From JANXLO01 sp038231295 (GTDB taxonomy: Bacteria > Armatimonadota > Chthonomonadetes > Chthonomonadales > Chthonomonadaceae), in assembly GCA_038231295.1 (NCBI GenBank), contig JBBRLP010000128.1, forward strand, positions 1 to 15,178: a stretch of DNA of 15,178 bases. The letters are read 5' to 3'. Shown in pieces: positions 6,490-15,040 of the stretch. The notes beneath the pieces were generated by a model, which was not told the DNA's origin, did no database searches, and worked only from the letters and a program-made list of their open reading frames with translations. Positions within the stretch are counted from its first letter, which is position 1. Each line of letters begins with the position of its first letter. The translations under genes were made by a program, and so were the position numbers.

Positions 6490-7728
6490 ATGCCCCTGCA
6501 TAAAATGATCCTGTCTTCGATTGTTTCCATGAGTGTGTGCCGTCTCTCGTATTTTGGGCGCATTGCGCTTGTTCTCGCGCTGCTCGTCGCGGCGCATACA
6601 GCGTCTGCATCCGCAAGCGAGCAGACGCAGGCGGTAAAGGCAGCGCTGGGACGGGCGGGAGCGAACCGTGCGGAACTGGTGAACGCGCTGCAAAAAGCGC
6701 CTGCCGCGCAGAAGGCAGGCATGGAGTTTCTGATCGCCAATATGCCGGACACGGACCTACAGACGTTGAACGCGAAATTTCTGCTGGAGAACGTCGCGCT
6801 CGCCTACGAAGCCTACGACACCTGCCCGTGGAAGGGAAGCATCGCGAAAGACCTCTTTCTGAACGACATACTGCCCTATTCCTGTTTGAATGAGAAGCGG
6901 GACGGCTCTCGCAAGATGCTGCGCGAAAAATCGCTGCCGCTGATCGCCGACTGCAAGACGCCGGGCGAGGCCGCACAGCGGCTGAACCAGAAACTCTTTC
7001 CCCTGCTGAACGCCCGATACTCGACGGAACGCAAGCAGCCCGACCAGAGTCCGACTGAGACTATCGCGAGCGGCAAGGCGACCTGCTCCGGTCTTTCGAT
7101 ACTGCTTGTGGACGCCTGCCGTGCCGTCGGGATTCCGGCGCGGGTGGCGGGAACGCCGCTCTGGACGAACCTGCGCGGCAACCATACCTGGGTCGAAGTC
7201 TGGGACGGCGACTGGCACTTCACCGGGGCCGCCGAGCCGGACCCCGCCGGGCTGGATCGTGGGTGGTTCACGGGCGATGCCTCCAAGGCCATCAAGGACA
7301 AGCCGCAACACGCCATCTACGCCAGCAGTTTCAAGCGCACGGGCCTCGCCTTTCCACTGGTCTGGGCGCCGGAACTTCAATGGGTTCCTGCCGTCAACGT
7401 CACCGACCGCTACACTCCCAAAACGCCCGTCGCGGCGGAGGTGAAGCCGCGAATGCTGGTCAAGGTTGTGGACAGCAAGGGCAAGCGGGTCGCGGCGACG
7501 GTGACGCTGCGGGAACTCAGCAAGAGCGCCGTCACCACCACGCTGGAGGGAACCAGCAAGGACGAGTCGGCAGACCTGAACGATATACTCGGCTTCAATC
7601 TGCTGCTCGCCTGCCCCCCGCCCACCTACCACCTGACCGTGACCTACAAGGGCCGTAAGGTCGCGCAGGATGTCAAATCGGACATGACCGCGCAGCAGGT
7701 TGTCGTCGTCACCCTGCCGCAGCCGTAG
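6490..7728 (+). CDS. Secreted transglutaminase-like protein
   Basis: The 412-residue protein, counted from ATG 6490, has a signal peptide ending near TASASA. An alpha-helical region of about 130 residues follows, then a transglutaminase-like cysteine protease fold and a C-terminal beta domain. The catalytic Cys is C199 (KATCSGLS) and the His is H232 (GNHTWVEVW). The third residue is likely the Asp in the following DGDWHFTG strand. Bacterial relatives act as peptidases or amidases more often than as cross-linkers. The final 85 residues look like a carboxypeptidase-regulatory or Ig-like fold. AAGG (6477-6480) supports this start, and ATGs at 6505 and 6529 are alternatives that keep the signal peptide. 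The frame stays open upstream into the fold-back element, but that part is not credible coding. The esterase gene follows after 11 bp. Confidence 0.8.
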   Translation: MPLHKMILSSIVSMSVCRLSYFGRIALVLALLVAAHTASASASEQTQAVKAALGRAGANRAELVNALQKAPAAQKAGMEFLIANMPDTDLQTLNAKFLLENVALAYEAYDTCPWKGSIAKDLFLNDILPYSCLNEKRDGSRKMLREKSLPLIADCKTPGEAAQRLNQKLFPLLNARYSTERKQPDQSPTETIASGKATCSGLSILLVDACRAVGIPARVAGTPLWTNLRGNHTWVEVWDGDWHFTGAAEPDPAGLDRGWFTGDASKAIKDKPQHAIYASSFKRTGLAFPLVWAPELQWVPAVNVTDRYTPKTPVAAEVKPRMLVKVVDSKGKRVAATVTLRELSKSAVTTTLEGTSKDESADLNDILGFNLLLACPPPTYHLTVTYKGRKVAQDVKSDMTAQQVVVVTLPQP

Positions 7729-7739
7729 AGGAGAAGAAC

Positions 7740-9020
7740 GTGCGAATTCAGCCTGTGAAACGCCTTGTTTTTGGCATCGCCGCCGGTCTTGGTCTCTGGG
7801 CCGGTCAGCCCGCTCCCCTCCCGGCACAATCCTTGAGTCCGCAGACCAAAGCGGTGCAACCCGACGCGAAACTGGAAGCACTGCTGGCGGACCGTTTCAG
7901 CGGCGATGCGGCGAGACAGGAGCAGGCAAAGCGGGCGTTGACGGGCCGACCGGTGGATGCGCGTATCCGTGCGCTGGCCTGGAAAGTCTATAAGGCATCG
8001 CCCGCTCACGCGGCCCTGAAGGACCAGTGGAAGAAGAAGACGGTCGCGACAGCGGATCGTACCAGTCCCTATCTCTGGCGGTATGTCGGCACGAAGCCTG
8101 CGAACGGTTGGGGTCTGGTGATCGCTATGCACGGCGGCGGGGGCGCTCCTAAAGAGATCAACGACAACGAGTGGCGCTATATGTTCTCAACCTACTATAA
8201 GGAGCATCCTGAGAGCGGGGGCTACGTCTATCTGGCGCTGCGTGCGCCCAACGACACCTGGAACGGCTTCTACGACGATTCGATTTGCCCGCTGGTGGAA
8301 ACCCTCATCAAGCAGTTTGTGCTGTTCGCCGATGTCAACCCCGACAAGGTGTTCACGATGGGAGCCTCGCACGGAGGCTATGGGGCATTCGTCATCGGCC
8401 CGAAAATCCCGGATCGGTTTGCCGCCGTCCACGCCGCCGCGTCCGCTCCTTCCGATGGGGAGACGATGGGCGAGAACCTGCGGAATACCCGCTTCACCTT
8501 TATCGTGGGTGAGAAGGACACGGCTTATGGCCGCGCCGACCGCTGCCATAAGTTTGAAGAACTGGTCGAGAAGTGGCGCACACAGTACGGCGGGTTCTCC
8601 GGCAAGTTCGAGTGTCCGGTCGGTGTCGGGCATCTGGTGCCGGATCACGATGAACTGGCGGAACTGCTCAAAAACACCCGCGACACCCGCCCCGATTTCG
8701 TCGTCTGGACACAATCCGACAACGTTCTGAAACGCTGCTACTGGGTCGAAGCCCCCGAACCCGTCAACGGCGGACACATTGAGGCGAAGATCGTCAAGAA
8801 CACCATCACCCTCAAAGCGCAGAAGCAGACCAAACTCACCCTGTGGCTGGACGACAAACTGGTGGACATGAAGAAGCCCGTCACCGTCGAAGTTGAAGGG
8901 GGCAAACCGCAGGTCTTCCATCTCAAACCGAGCCTCGAAACCTACTGTCAGGGGTTGGAAGCGACCGCTGACCCCCATCTCACCGCCCCCACCCGCATCG
9001 AAGTCTCTCTGGCTCCCTAA
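7740..9020 (+). CDS. Secreted alpha/beta-hydrolase (esterase/peptidase-like)
   Basis: This 426-residue protein starts at GTG 7740 with AGGAGA just upstream. Residues 1-30 form a signal peptide ending PAQS. A helical lead of about 80 residues precedes an alpha/beta-hydrolase core with the oxyanion motif HGGGG (131-135). The nucleophile elbow is GASHGG with S210, the likely acid is D260 (GEKDTAYG) and the likely base is H298 (GVGHLVPDH). The layout resembles the PHB-depolymerase/feruloyl-esterase type of secreted esterase. From about residue 320 a beta-rich C-terminal domain follows. Its 11-bp separation from the transglutaminase-like gene suggests one transcript and a shared extracellular substrate. 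The substrate is not identifiable. Confidence 0.8.
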   Translation: MRIQPVKRLVFGIAAGLGLWAGQPAPLPAQSLSPQTKAVQPDAKLEALLADRFSGDAARQEQAKRALTGRPVDARIRALAWKVYKASPAHAALKDQWKKKTVATADRTSPYLWRYVGTKPANGWGLVIAMHGGGGAPKEINDNEWRYMFSTYYKEHPESGGYVYLALRAPNDTWNGFYDDSICPLVETLIKQFVLFADVNPDKVFTMGASHGGYGAFVIGPKIPDRFAAVHAAASAPSDGETMGENLRNTRFTFIVGEKDTAYGRADRCHKFEELVEKWRTQYGGFSGKFECPVGVGHLVPDHDELAELLKNTRDTRPDFVVWTQSDNVLKRCYWVEAPEPVNGGHIEAKIVKNTITLKAQKQTKLTLWLDDKLVDMKKPVTVEVEGGKPQVFHLKPSLETYCQGLEATADPHLTAPTRIEVSLAP

Positions 9021-9203
9021 CCTGCAGTGGAAGCCAACTCTCATTCCTGGCACACGAAGGGACACAGAGCCTTCTAGATGGTCAGGATGTTGTCGCTGCT
9101 CCCGAACACAAAAGGATTCAGGCGATTCGTGGCGAATTGTTGGAGCAAGGCGAGTACAGAGGGTGAACTGTCCAAGCCCATCCATCCCATAGAGAGACTT
9201 ATC

Positions 9204-11783
9204 ATGCCACTCAGAGTTTTCCTTGCTGCCCTGCTCCCCTACACTGCCCGTACGCTTCGTGCCGCTGGCTTACTTCTTTTGCTGTGCAGTGCGGTGGGGA
9301 AGGCGCCCGCGCAGGTCATTGATAAGCAGAAGGCGCTGAACGCGCAAACCTGGTGGGATAATCGGGACTGGGACTGGTACAAGGCGAATATCCCCTTCTT
9401 CGACTGCCCCGATGCCGACCTGGTAACTACCTGGTACTACCGCTGGGAACTGGTCACGCGGCACCTCACCTACGGCTCTCCCAACAGCGGGTACAGTTTC
9501 ACCGAGTTCATGGATCGGCCCTTCTGGAGCGGCGCGTATGGGGCCATCAGTTGTCCGTCCGGGCATCAGCTTTACGAAGTGCGCTGGCTGCGCGATCCGC
9601 AGTATGCCCGTGACTATGCGCGGTACTGGTTTCGCACGCCGGGTGCGGAGCCGCGTAAATACGGCTGCTGGCTGGCAGACGGTATCTGGGCCGCGAACGA
9701 GGTGCATCCCGACGACGCAATGATGAAAGACCTGCTGCCCGACCTGAAACGGAACTACGAGGGGTGGGAGGCGCGGCAGTTCGTGCCGGAGAAGGGGCTG
9801 TTCTGGCAGAACGGGCATGACGACGGCATGGAGTTCAACATCAACAGCCGTCAGACCAAAGACCTCCTGCGCGGCGCGAACGGCTACCGTCCGGGTTTCA
9901 ACGCCTATATGTACGCGGATGCGCTGGCGATTGCCCATGTCGCGCACCTCGCCGGGGACGAACCGACCGCCCACATCTATCAGGCAAAGGCATCCTCGCT
10001 CAAGGCCAACGTGCAGAAACTGCTCTGGGACCCGAAACGCGATTTCTTCTTTCCGATGTCCCTGCAAGAGGAGAGCGACAGCGAAGGCAATATCGTTCGG
10101 AAGAACACCCTCACCTACCAGACCGGCAAGTATGCAGGCGACCCGCACGGGCGCGAGGAACACGGCTACATCCCCTGGCAGTTCAATCTGCCCGATCCCG
10201 GCTACGAGTCCGCGTGGAAGTTTCTGATGGACAAAGACTACTTCTACGCCGACTATGGCCCTACGTCCGTTGAGCGGCACGACCCGCAGTTTGTCCTCAA
10301 GCCCTCCTGTTGCTGGTGGAGCGGGCAGTCCTGGCCCTACGCGACCTCGCAGACCCTCAAGGCGATGTCGAACCTGCTGCACAACTACCCTCAGAGCATC
10401 GTCACCCGTGCCGACTATCTGAAACTGCTGCATATTTTTGCGATTTCCCACCGCAAGAATGGTTTGCCCTATCTCGCGGAGGCGCTGAACCCCGATACCG
10501 GCTCGTTTCAGGGTCACGACAGCTACGACCACAGCGAACACTACTTCCACAGCAGTTTCAACGATCTCATCATCACCGGGCTGGTCGGCTTCACTCCCCG
10601 CGCCGACAACAGCGTCGAGATAGACCCGCTCGCCCCGGCGGACTGGCCCTGGTTCGCGCTCGATTCGGTTCCCTATCACGGCCACACCCTGACTATCGTC
10701 TGGGATCGAGACGGGACGCACTACGGCAAGGGAGCGGGAATACGGCTGCTGGCGGACGGCAAGACGGTGGCCACACGTAGGACGCTCGGCAAGCTGACCG
10801 CGAAACTTTCTCCTGCGCCCGAAAAAGCCACGCGCAAGCCGACCCGCCTCAACTACGCCGTGAATAACGACGGCGACTACTATCCCCGCCTGACGGCCAC
10901 TTTCACCGATCCGAAGACCACACTCAGCAAGGTGAACGACGGCAACTGCTGGTACGCAATCAGCCCGCCCAACCGCTGGACAACCTTCGGTTCGCCCCAC
11001 CCCTCCGACTCACTGGAACTGGATTTCGGAATGCCGCGCCGGATTGACACAGTTCGGCTGGCCTTTCTCGACGACGGCAAGGAGATTGTCGCCCCACAGA
11101 CCTACGCGCTGGAGTTCTACGACGGCAAGACCTGGCAACCCCTCTTCGGGCAGAAGCGCACTCCCGCCCAGCCCACAGGCCACCGCTGGAATAGCGTTCA
11201 GTTTGTCCCGCAGGAGATTCGCCGTCTGCGCGTCGTCTTCACGCACGGCAAAGGCGGCTTCACGGGCCTATCGGAGATTGAGGCATGGGGCAACGGCAGT
11301 CTGCCCTACGTTCCCGCACCGCCAAAACCCGGCAATCTCGCCTACAACCCGACCGGCAGCGGCTTCCCGAAAGCCTCCGCCTCCTTCCACGACATTTACG
11401 GCGGACTGCCGGAGCGGGCGATTGACGGCAGGGTGAACTTCAAGCCGACTCCCGTCAATCGCTGGACCAGCTACGGCTCCCCGACGAAAACGGACTGGCT
11501 GGAGTTGGATTTCGGCGCACCGAAAGAGGTCGGGCGTCTGGAACTCTATCTCTACGACGATCACGGCGGAGTTCAGCCCCCGGAGAGCTACACTGTCCAG
11601 TATTTCGCCGACGGTATCTGGCACGACGCGGACAGCCAGAAGAAGTCTCCCGCTCTCCCCGAAGGCAGCGCGATGAACACCGTCACCTTCATGCGGGTCA
11701 CGACCACGAAAATCCGCGTCGTCTTCACCCACAAAGGCAATGCCCGCAGTGGCCTGACCGAACTGGAAGCCTGGAAAGAGTAA
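9204..11783 (+). CDS. Secreted MGH1/GH63-like glycoside hydrolase with two discoidin (F5/8C) domains
   Basis: The 859-residue protein, counted from ATG 9204, begins with a long hydrophobic signal sequence ending near KAPAQ. Residues of about 35-530 form an (alpha/alpha)6-barrel like the mannosylglycerate-hydrolase/GH63 group. NGHDDGMEFN holds the candidate general acid (D206 or D207), CCWWSGQSWPYAT matches the family's 'W.G..W' segment, and E445 in DHSEHYFHSS is the candidate base. Two F5/8-type C (discoidin, CBM32-like) domains follow at about 545-700 and 705-859. Each ends in a similar GGFTGLSEIEAW or ARSGLTELEAW strand. The frame is open for 126 bp upstream without credible signals, and the start was chosen for the signal peptide. 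The preceding 183-bp gap shows no clear promoter. The small membrane gene follows after 5 bp. Confidence 0.85.
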   Translation: MPLRVFLAALLPYTARTLRAAGLLLLLCSAVGKAPAQVIDKQKALNAQTWWDNRDWDWYKANIPFFDCPDADLVTTWYYRWELVTRHLTYGSPNSGYSFTEFMDRPFWSGAYGAISCPSGHQLYEVRWLRDPQYARDYARYWFRTPGAEPRKYGCWLADGIWAANEVHPDDAMMKDLLPDLKRNYEGWEARQFVPEKGLFWQNGHDDGMEFNINSRQTKDLLRGANGYRPGFNAYMYADALAIAHVAHLAGDEPTAHIYQAKASSLKANVQKLLWDPKRDFFFPMSLQEESDSEGNIVRKNTLTYQTGKYAGDPHGREEHGYIPWQFNLPDPGYESAWKFLMDKDYFYADYGPTSVERHDPQFVLKPSCCWWSGQSWPYATSQTLKAMSNLLHNYPQSIVTRADYLKLLHIFAISHRKNGLPYLAEALNPDTGSFQGHDSYDHSEHYFHSSFNDLIITGLVGFTPRADNSVEIDPLAPADWPWFALDSVPYHGHTLTIVWDRDGTHYGKGAGIRLLADGKTVATRRTLGKLTAKLSPAPEKATRKPTRLNYAVNNDGDYYPRLTATFTDPKTTLSKVNDGNCWYAISPPNRWTTFGSPHPSDSLELDFGMPRRIDTVRLAFLDDGKEIVAPQTYALEFYDGKTWQPLFGQKRTPAQPTGHRWNSVQFVPQEIRRLRVVFTHGKGGFTGLSEIEAWGNGSLPYVPAPPKPGNLAYNPTGSGFPKASASFHDIYGGLPERAIDGRVNFKPTPVNRWTSYGSPTKTDWLELDFGAPKEVGRLELYLYDDHGGVQPPESYTVQYFADGIWHDADSQKKSPALPEGSAMNTVTFMRVTTTKIRVVFTHKGNARSGLTELEAWKE

Positions 11784-11788
11784 TCGCT

Positions 11789-12265
11789 ATGCACGCAGAA
11801 ACACGGCCCCGAAAGAGGATAGTCTCCCTACAGGAGTACCTGGATACAAAGATAGGCACAGGGATAGGCTTCTCCTTTGCGTTGATTGCATGTCTCCTCG
11901 GAATTGCCTGCCTCGTCTTTGCGGGGTTTCTCGTTTGGATGGGGAATTTTGCCTACGAAGGCGCATGGCCAGACACGGCCACCCGTGTCGTTGCTCTCGT
12001 GCTGGGCAGCCTATTCTGCGTTCCGGCGCTGGCGTCGTTCTGGGCTGCCGCTGTCCTCTTCAAGAGTTTTCGTGAGATAGAACCGGTAGAACTGCTCACA
12101 AAAGAGAGTGCAAAGCGCCTCCCGGAAGGCGAAACGCTCGTCCGCGCCTCCGACCGGCCTGCCATACATGAGCCGTCTGAACTCCTCCGAGCTGCGAAAA
12201 CCGGAGAGGAAACGCCATCTGAACAACTCCTGAGAGTGGCTCCGGCTCCCCGGCACAGGCTATAG
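11789..12265 (+). CDS. Small membrane protein with two predicted helices
   Basis: The 158-residue protein has a basic N-terminus (RPRKR), two hydrophobic segments at about 26-52 and 66-92, and a hydrophilic, charged C-terminal tail of about 65 residues. I do not recognise a family. By the positive-inside rule both termini would be cytoplasmic. The ATG lies 5 bp after the glycosidase stop with only a weak purine-rich site, so it is probably translated by coupling to that gene. It ends 6 bp from the convergent sensor gene, which leaves no room for a separate terminator. Confidence 0.6.
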   Translation: MHAETRPRKRIVSLQEYLDTKIGTGIGFSFALIACLLGIACLVFAGFLVWMGNFAYEGAWPDTATRVVALVLGSLFCVPALASFWAAAVLFKSFREIEPVELLTKESAKRLPEGETLVRASDRPAIHEPSELLRAAKTGEETPSEQLLRVAPAPRHRL

Positions 12266-12271
12266 GTGTCT

Positions 12272-13024
12272 CTATGGGCCGCTTGTCTCAGGCGGGGATG
12301 CCTGTGAGAATACCGGAGCCTTCGGCAGTGAGAGCAGGGCTATCTTGGCGCTGAGGGCAATGCTGGAAAACAGGGAGGCGGTCTCGGCGCTCACAGAGCC
12401 TTTGGAGAAAAGGATAGCGGCAAACATCTCTCCACCCGTCAGCGGGCCGCCAAACCCGATCACCGAGGCGATGTGATAAGGTTCCACAAAAGTCTCCTGA
12501 GCGGGAATATAAGGACTTTGGGTAGCCTGCGCCACATGAAAGATATTGTAGGTGTCGGTCTGGGCAGGCAGTAAGAGGGCCGTCTTGGGCGCAACTACTT
12601 CCCCTGGCTGAAGCCCGAACTGGAGGAAAAGCTGTGCCAGCATCGGAGCCTGCGCGAGCATCTCTTCGCTGAGGAGCGGAATCGCCAGATGCCCCAGTGA
12701 AGTGGATGGAGAGTTCCAGGCCCGTACATCTCCGGCGGTAGCCAGAAGAGTCAGACAGCGTGTGTCGGCAGCGATCGGCTGCTGCGCTATACTGCGGGCG
12801 AACACCTGATAGGAGGGAGGAAGTTGATGATAGGCGTGTGTCTTGAACAGGCGTACCAGGGCAAAAAGCGACTGCTCCGTTCCCGGATGGCAGAGGCGCG
12901 TATAGAGCAGACGAACGATCCGCTGCGCGACCTCTTCCATGCTGCCGGCATGGGTCGCCGTGTCGCGCACACCAGCCCCTAATTCTAAAATAGCTCGACG
13001 CGAGACGATCTCATCCGCAATCAT
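12272..13024 (-). CDS. Free-standing GAF-like sensory domain protein
   Basis: The 250-residue soluble protein has a helical N-terminal part (about 1-85). The following region includes RAWNSPSTSLGHLAIPL, LAQLFLQFGL, YNIFHVAQATQSPYIPAQE and VIGFGGPLTGGEMFAAILFS. I recall closely similar segments as the input (GAF-like) region at the N-terminus of some hybrid histidine kinases and other signalling proteins. Here the protein ends after the last helix of that region (SSIALSAKIALLSLP), so no output domain is present. The start has GGGAGAG (minus strand) just upstream. It is transcribed away from the HAMP-array gene, which suggests the two may work together. The ligand is unknown. Confidence 0.55.
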   Translation of the reverse strand: MIADEIVSRRAILELGAGVRDTATHAGSMEEVAQRIVRLLYTRLCHPGTEQSLFALVRLFKTHAYHQLPPSYQVFARSIAQQPIAADTRCLTLLATAGDVRAWNSPSTSLGHLAIPLLSEEMLAQAPMLAQLFLQFGLQPGEVVAPKTALLLPAQTDTYNIFHVAQATQSPYIPAQETFVEPYHIASVIGFGGPLTGGEMFAAILFSKGSVSAETASLFSSIALSAKIALLSLPKAPVFSQASPPETSGP

Positions 13025-13270
13025 TGTTCTCTCCCGATAAATCTACCGCTACAGTATGACACATTTGAGGGGAGCCCGGATTCCGACTGTACCATCCTTG
13101 CAGTTTTGTGATACCGCCCGCGAAGTCTCAGTTTAGCGCGGAGACCGTCTCACCCCTACCCCCTTCACCGGAAAAGCAGGCAGGAGTTCCACAACGTTGC
13201 GGTATCTTATCCTGCTCCTTGCACATCCCGGGCTTCGGCGCGAACTTTTCCTGCCGAACGACGTAATTCA

Positions 13271-13299
13271 TTGCGAACGGACGGTTCGTGCGCTATCAT
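13271..13299 (+). promoter_or_regulatory. Sigma-70-type promoter for the HAMP-array gene
   Basis: TTGCGA (13271-13276) and TATCAT (13294-13299) are separated by exactly 17 bp, matching 4/6 and 5/6 of consensus, with a leader of about 45 nt to the ATG. A 5-bp inverted repeat CGAAC (13274-13278) / GTTCG (13284-13288) falls inside the promoter and could be an operator. The rest of the 326-bp gap (13025-13350) holds only a C-rich stretch at 13149-13169 resembling the repeat at the left edge. Confidence 0.45.
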
Positions 13300-13350
13300 G
13301 CGTCTGCCCGGAACGCCAACGCAGCGATTTTACAGGGAAGGAAACTACTC

Positions 13351-14355
13351 ATGACGACGGCATCATTGTCCACTGGTCTGAACGAAGTCGAACTGCTCAA
13401 GGCGCTGACGGCGCTGAAGAACGGCGACTTTACGGTTCGCATGGCGGTCAGCGGGGCGGGAACGGCGGGACAGATCGCCGAAACGGTGAACACGCTCCAA
13501 GATCAGTTGCTGGCCTACGCTTCCGAGACCAATCGCATCACCCACGAAATCGGGGTCGAAGGGCTTTTTGGCGGACAGGCGGAGGTTCCGGCCCTCTCCG
13601 GCAGTTGGAAAGAGATGCTCGACGGTCTCAACACGATGGCGTACACGCTCACCGACCAGGTGCGCGACTTCGCGGGAACGACGCACGCCATCGCCAGCGG
13701 CGACCTGACACGCAAAGTCAGCGTGAAGGCGAAGGGCGAGATGCTTGAATGGAAGACCACCGTCAACATCATGGTGGAACAGCTCAACTTCTACGCCGCA
13801 GAACTGACCCGTGTCGTTCGTGCCCTGGGAACGGACGGCAAACTCGGCGCTCAGATGGACGTACCCGGCGTGTTGGGTATCTGGAGAGACCTCCTCACGA
13901 ACGTCAACACCATGGCGTTCGATCTTACCCGTCAGATTCGCTCCCTACACAGCGTAACTCTCGCCGTTGCGAACGGGGATTTGTCCATGCGGATCACGAC
14001 GGAGGCACGAGGAGAAACCGAGGAACTCAAAAATCTAATCAATACGATGATAGAGCGGCTGAACGTCCTCTTTTACGAGTTTAGCCGACTGGCCCGCGAA
14101 CTGGGAACAGAGGGCAAGCTCGGCGGTCAGGCGGAGGTCGCCGGAATGGCAGGCGACTGGAAGGATCTCATAGACCAGGTCAACCGCATGTCTGCGAATC
14201 TGACCCATCAGATTCGCGATCTCTCCCACACGATTAGGGCGCTCGCCGAGGGCGACACTTCTCATAAAGTCACTGCCCCTGCCGCCGGAGAGGTTGTGCA
14301 TTTCAAAGATGCCGTCAACAGCCTCGTGGACAAGCAAAGCCGCGCCCGCCAATAA
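13351..14355 (+). CDS. Soluble HAMP-array protein without an output domain
   Basis: This 334-residue protein is built almost entirely of alternating canonical and divergent HAMP units in a strict 92-residue register. The GD(L/F/T) turn of the canonical unit recurs at residues 25, 117, 209 and 301. The G-x-L/F-G-G/A turn of the divergent unit recurs at 71, 163 and 255, so seven HAMP-like units are visible. There is no transmembrane segment. Such poly-HAMP arrays normally precede a histidine kinase, as in group III-type hybrid kinases. Here the frame stops nine residues after the last helix and nothing downstream resembles a kinase. The start at 13351 has GGGAAGGA (13335-13342) upstream; an upstream in-frame ATG at 13288 lacks one. 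Confidence 0.85.
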   Translation: MTTASLSTGLNEVELLKALTALKNGDFTVRMAVSGAGTAGQIAETVNTLQDQLLAYASETNRITHEIGVEGLFGGQAEVPALSGSWKEMLDGLNTMAYTLTDQVRDFAGTTHAIASGDLTRKVSVKAKGEMLEWKTTVNIMVEQLNFYAAELTRVVRALGTDGKLGAQMDVPGVLGIWRDLLTNVNTMAFDLTRQIRSLHSVTLAVANGDLSMRITTEARGETEELKNLINTMIERLNVLFYEFSRLARELGTEGKLGGQAEVAGMAGDWKDLIDQVNRMSANLTHQIRDLSHTIRALAEGDTSHKVTAPAAGEVVHFKDAVNSLVDKQSRARQ

Positions 14356-14373
14356 TGCAGCCTGCCTCCAGTC

Positions 14374-14395
14374 GGGCCGGTATCGCTTACGGCCC
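14374..14395 (+). terminator. GC-rich hairpin after the HAMP-array gene
   Basis: GGGCCG (14374-14379) and CGGCCC (14390-14395) form a 6-bp stem with a 10-nt loop, 19 bp after the stop codon. There is no T-run, so intrinsic termination is only possible. Confidence 0.3.
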
Positions 14396-14720
14396 CAGAC
14401 ATCACAGTGACAAATCGCGGCCTCTCTGAGCGTGGTTCACCGCTTAGTTTCGGCAATTTGATCCTGCATGAGTTACGCTCCTGTCTCTTTCAGGGGCAGA
14501 CAAAACAGTGTCTGTAGGAAGCTACCAGGAATGGCGGCGACGCCGAGTTCGAATACCCTCCAACAGGTGATATGCCCTGTTCGGAGACCTGATTTCACCA
14601 TGTTTTTTCAGCAGACGCAATTCTTCACGGATAACCACTTTCATAAGACGATGATTTCGAGACGAGTTTTGCAACAGGAAAAGCGTGCATGAGGACGCCT
14701 TCCAGTAGATCGAGCGAAGT
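14396..14720. other. Non-coding stretch, nothing recognised
   Basis: No reading frame here has a convincing start or ribosome-binding site. A 40-codon minus-strand frame (14522-14644) is too short and unsupported. Composition turns more A+T-rich towards the right, consistent with acquired or decaying DNA. Confidence 0.4.
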
Positions 14721-14746
14721 GTCTCACAAACGAACGTTTATGAGAC
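14721..14746. other. Imperfect palindrome at the 3' end of the broken minus-strand gene
   Basis: GTCTCA (14721-14726) pairs with TGAGAC (14741-14746), and inside it AAACG pairs with CGTTT, giving an 11-bp stem with one mismatch. It overlaps the stop codon (14724-14726) of the minus-strand frame. It could be a terminator hairpin or a protein-binding site; no T-run follows on either strand. Confidence 0.35.
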
Positions 14747-15040
14747 CGCTCAAACGAGGATAAAAGGCGTTATCACATATATATCTTACATAGTGAAGGG
14801 GATTTTGCCTGCTAAAAGGATCAATGATTGTAAGACCCCATATAGAAGTCGCATAATCTGCCACGGGTTTCCCGCTTGCATTTATGCGAAGTTCAGCTGG
14901 TTTGTCTATAAGCTGATAGTTGCTATCTGAGTCCAAGGATTCTACCTTGCCGGAATAGAGAGGTTTAGTTTTTTTATCATCTCAATAAGTTCGTAATTCG
15001 CTGCCCTTCCACCGACGTCACCATCAAGTGTCGAATGTAC
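14724..15040 (-). pseudogene. Broken minus-strand gene: frameshift at an A7 run, 5' end cut by an insertion
   Basis: Two adjacent minus-strand frames join into one plausible protein if the ribosome, or an ancestral gene, shifts by -1 at seven A (plus-strand T at 14969-14975). The first ends ANYELIEMIKK and the second continues TKPLYSGKVESLDSDSNYQ through SIWGLTIIDP and NPLHYVRYI to the stop at 14724. Without the shift the first frame ends after NLSIPAR at 14942. The upstream side runs into a putative IS66 left end at 15041, so the original start is probably lost. The frame remains open to 15100 or 15148 across the element by chance. The family is not recognised; 'IIDP....PLHYVRY' faintly recalls the DPWGNPY segment of pseudopilins. 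Confidence 0.4.

Noticed and set aside
6757..7881. 374-codon minus-strand frame opposite the transglutaminase/esterase genes
   Set aside because: It spans two well-supported plus-strand genes and has no motif of its own.
9078..9203. 42-residue upstream extension of the glycosidase
   Set aside because: It has no ribosome-binding site and would bury the signal peptide; ATG 9204 fits an exported enzyme.
9270..11000. 576-codon minus-strand frame opposite the glycosidase
   Set aside because: It is antisense to a clearly recognisable enzyme; its composition reflects codon bias only.
14522..14644. 40-codon minus-strand frame beginning MKVVIREELRLLKK
   Set aside because: It has no ribosome-binding site, is very short and matches no family I recognise; it could be a remnant, but support is too thin.
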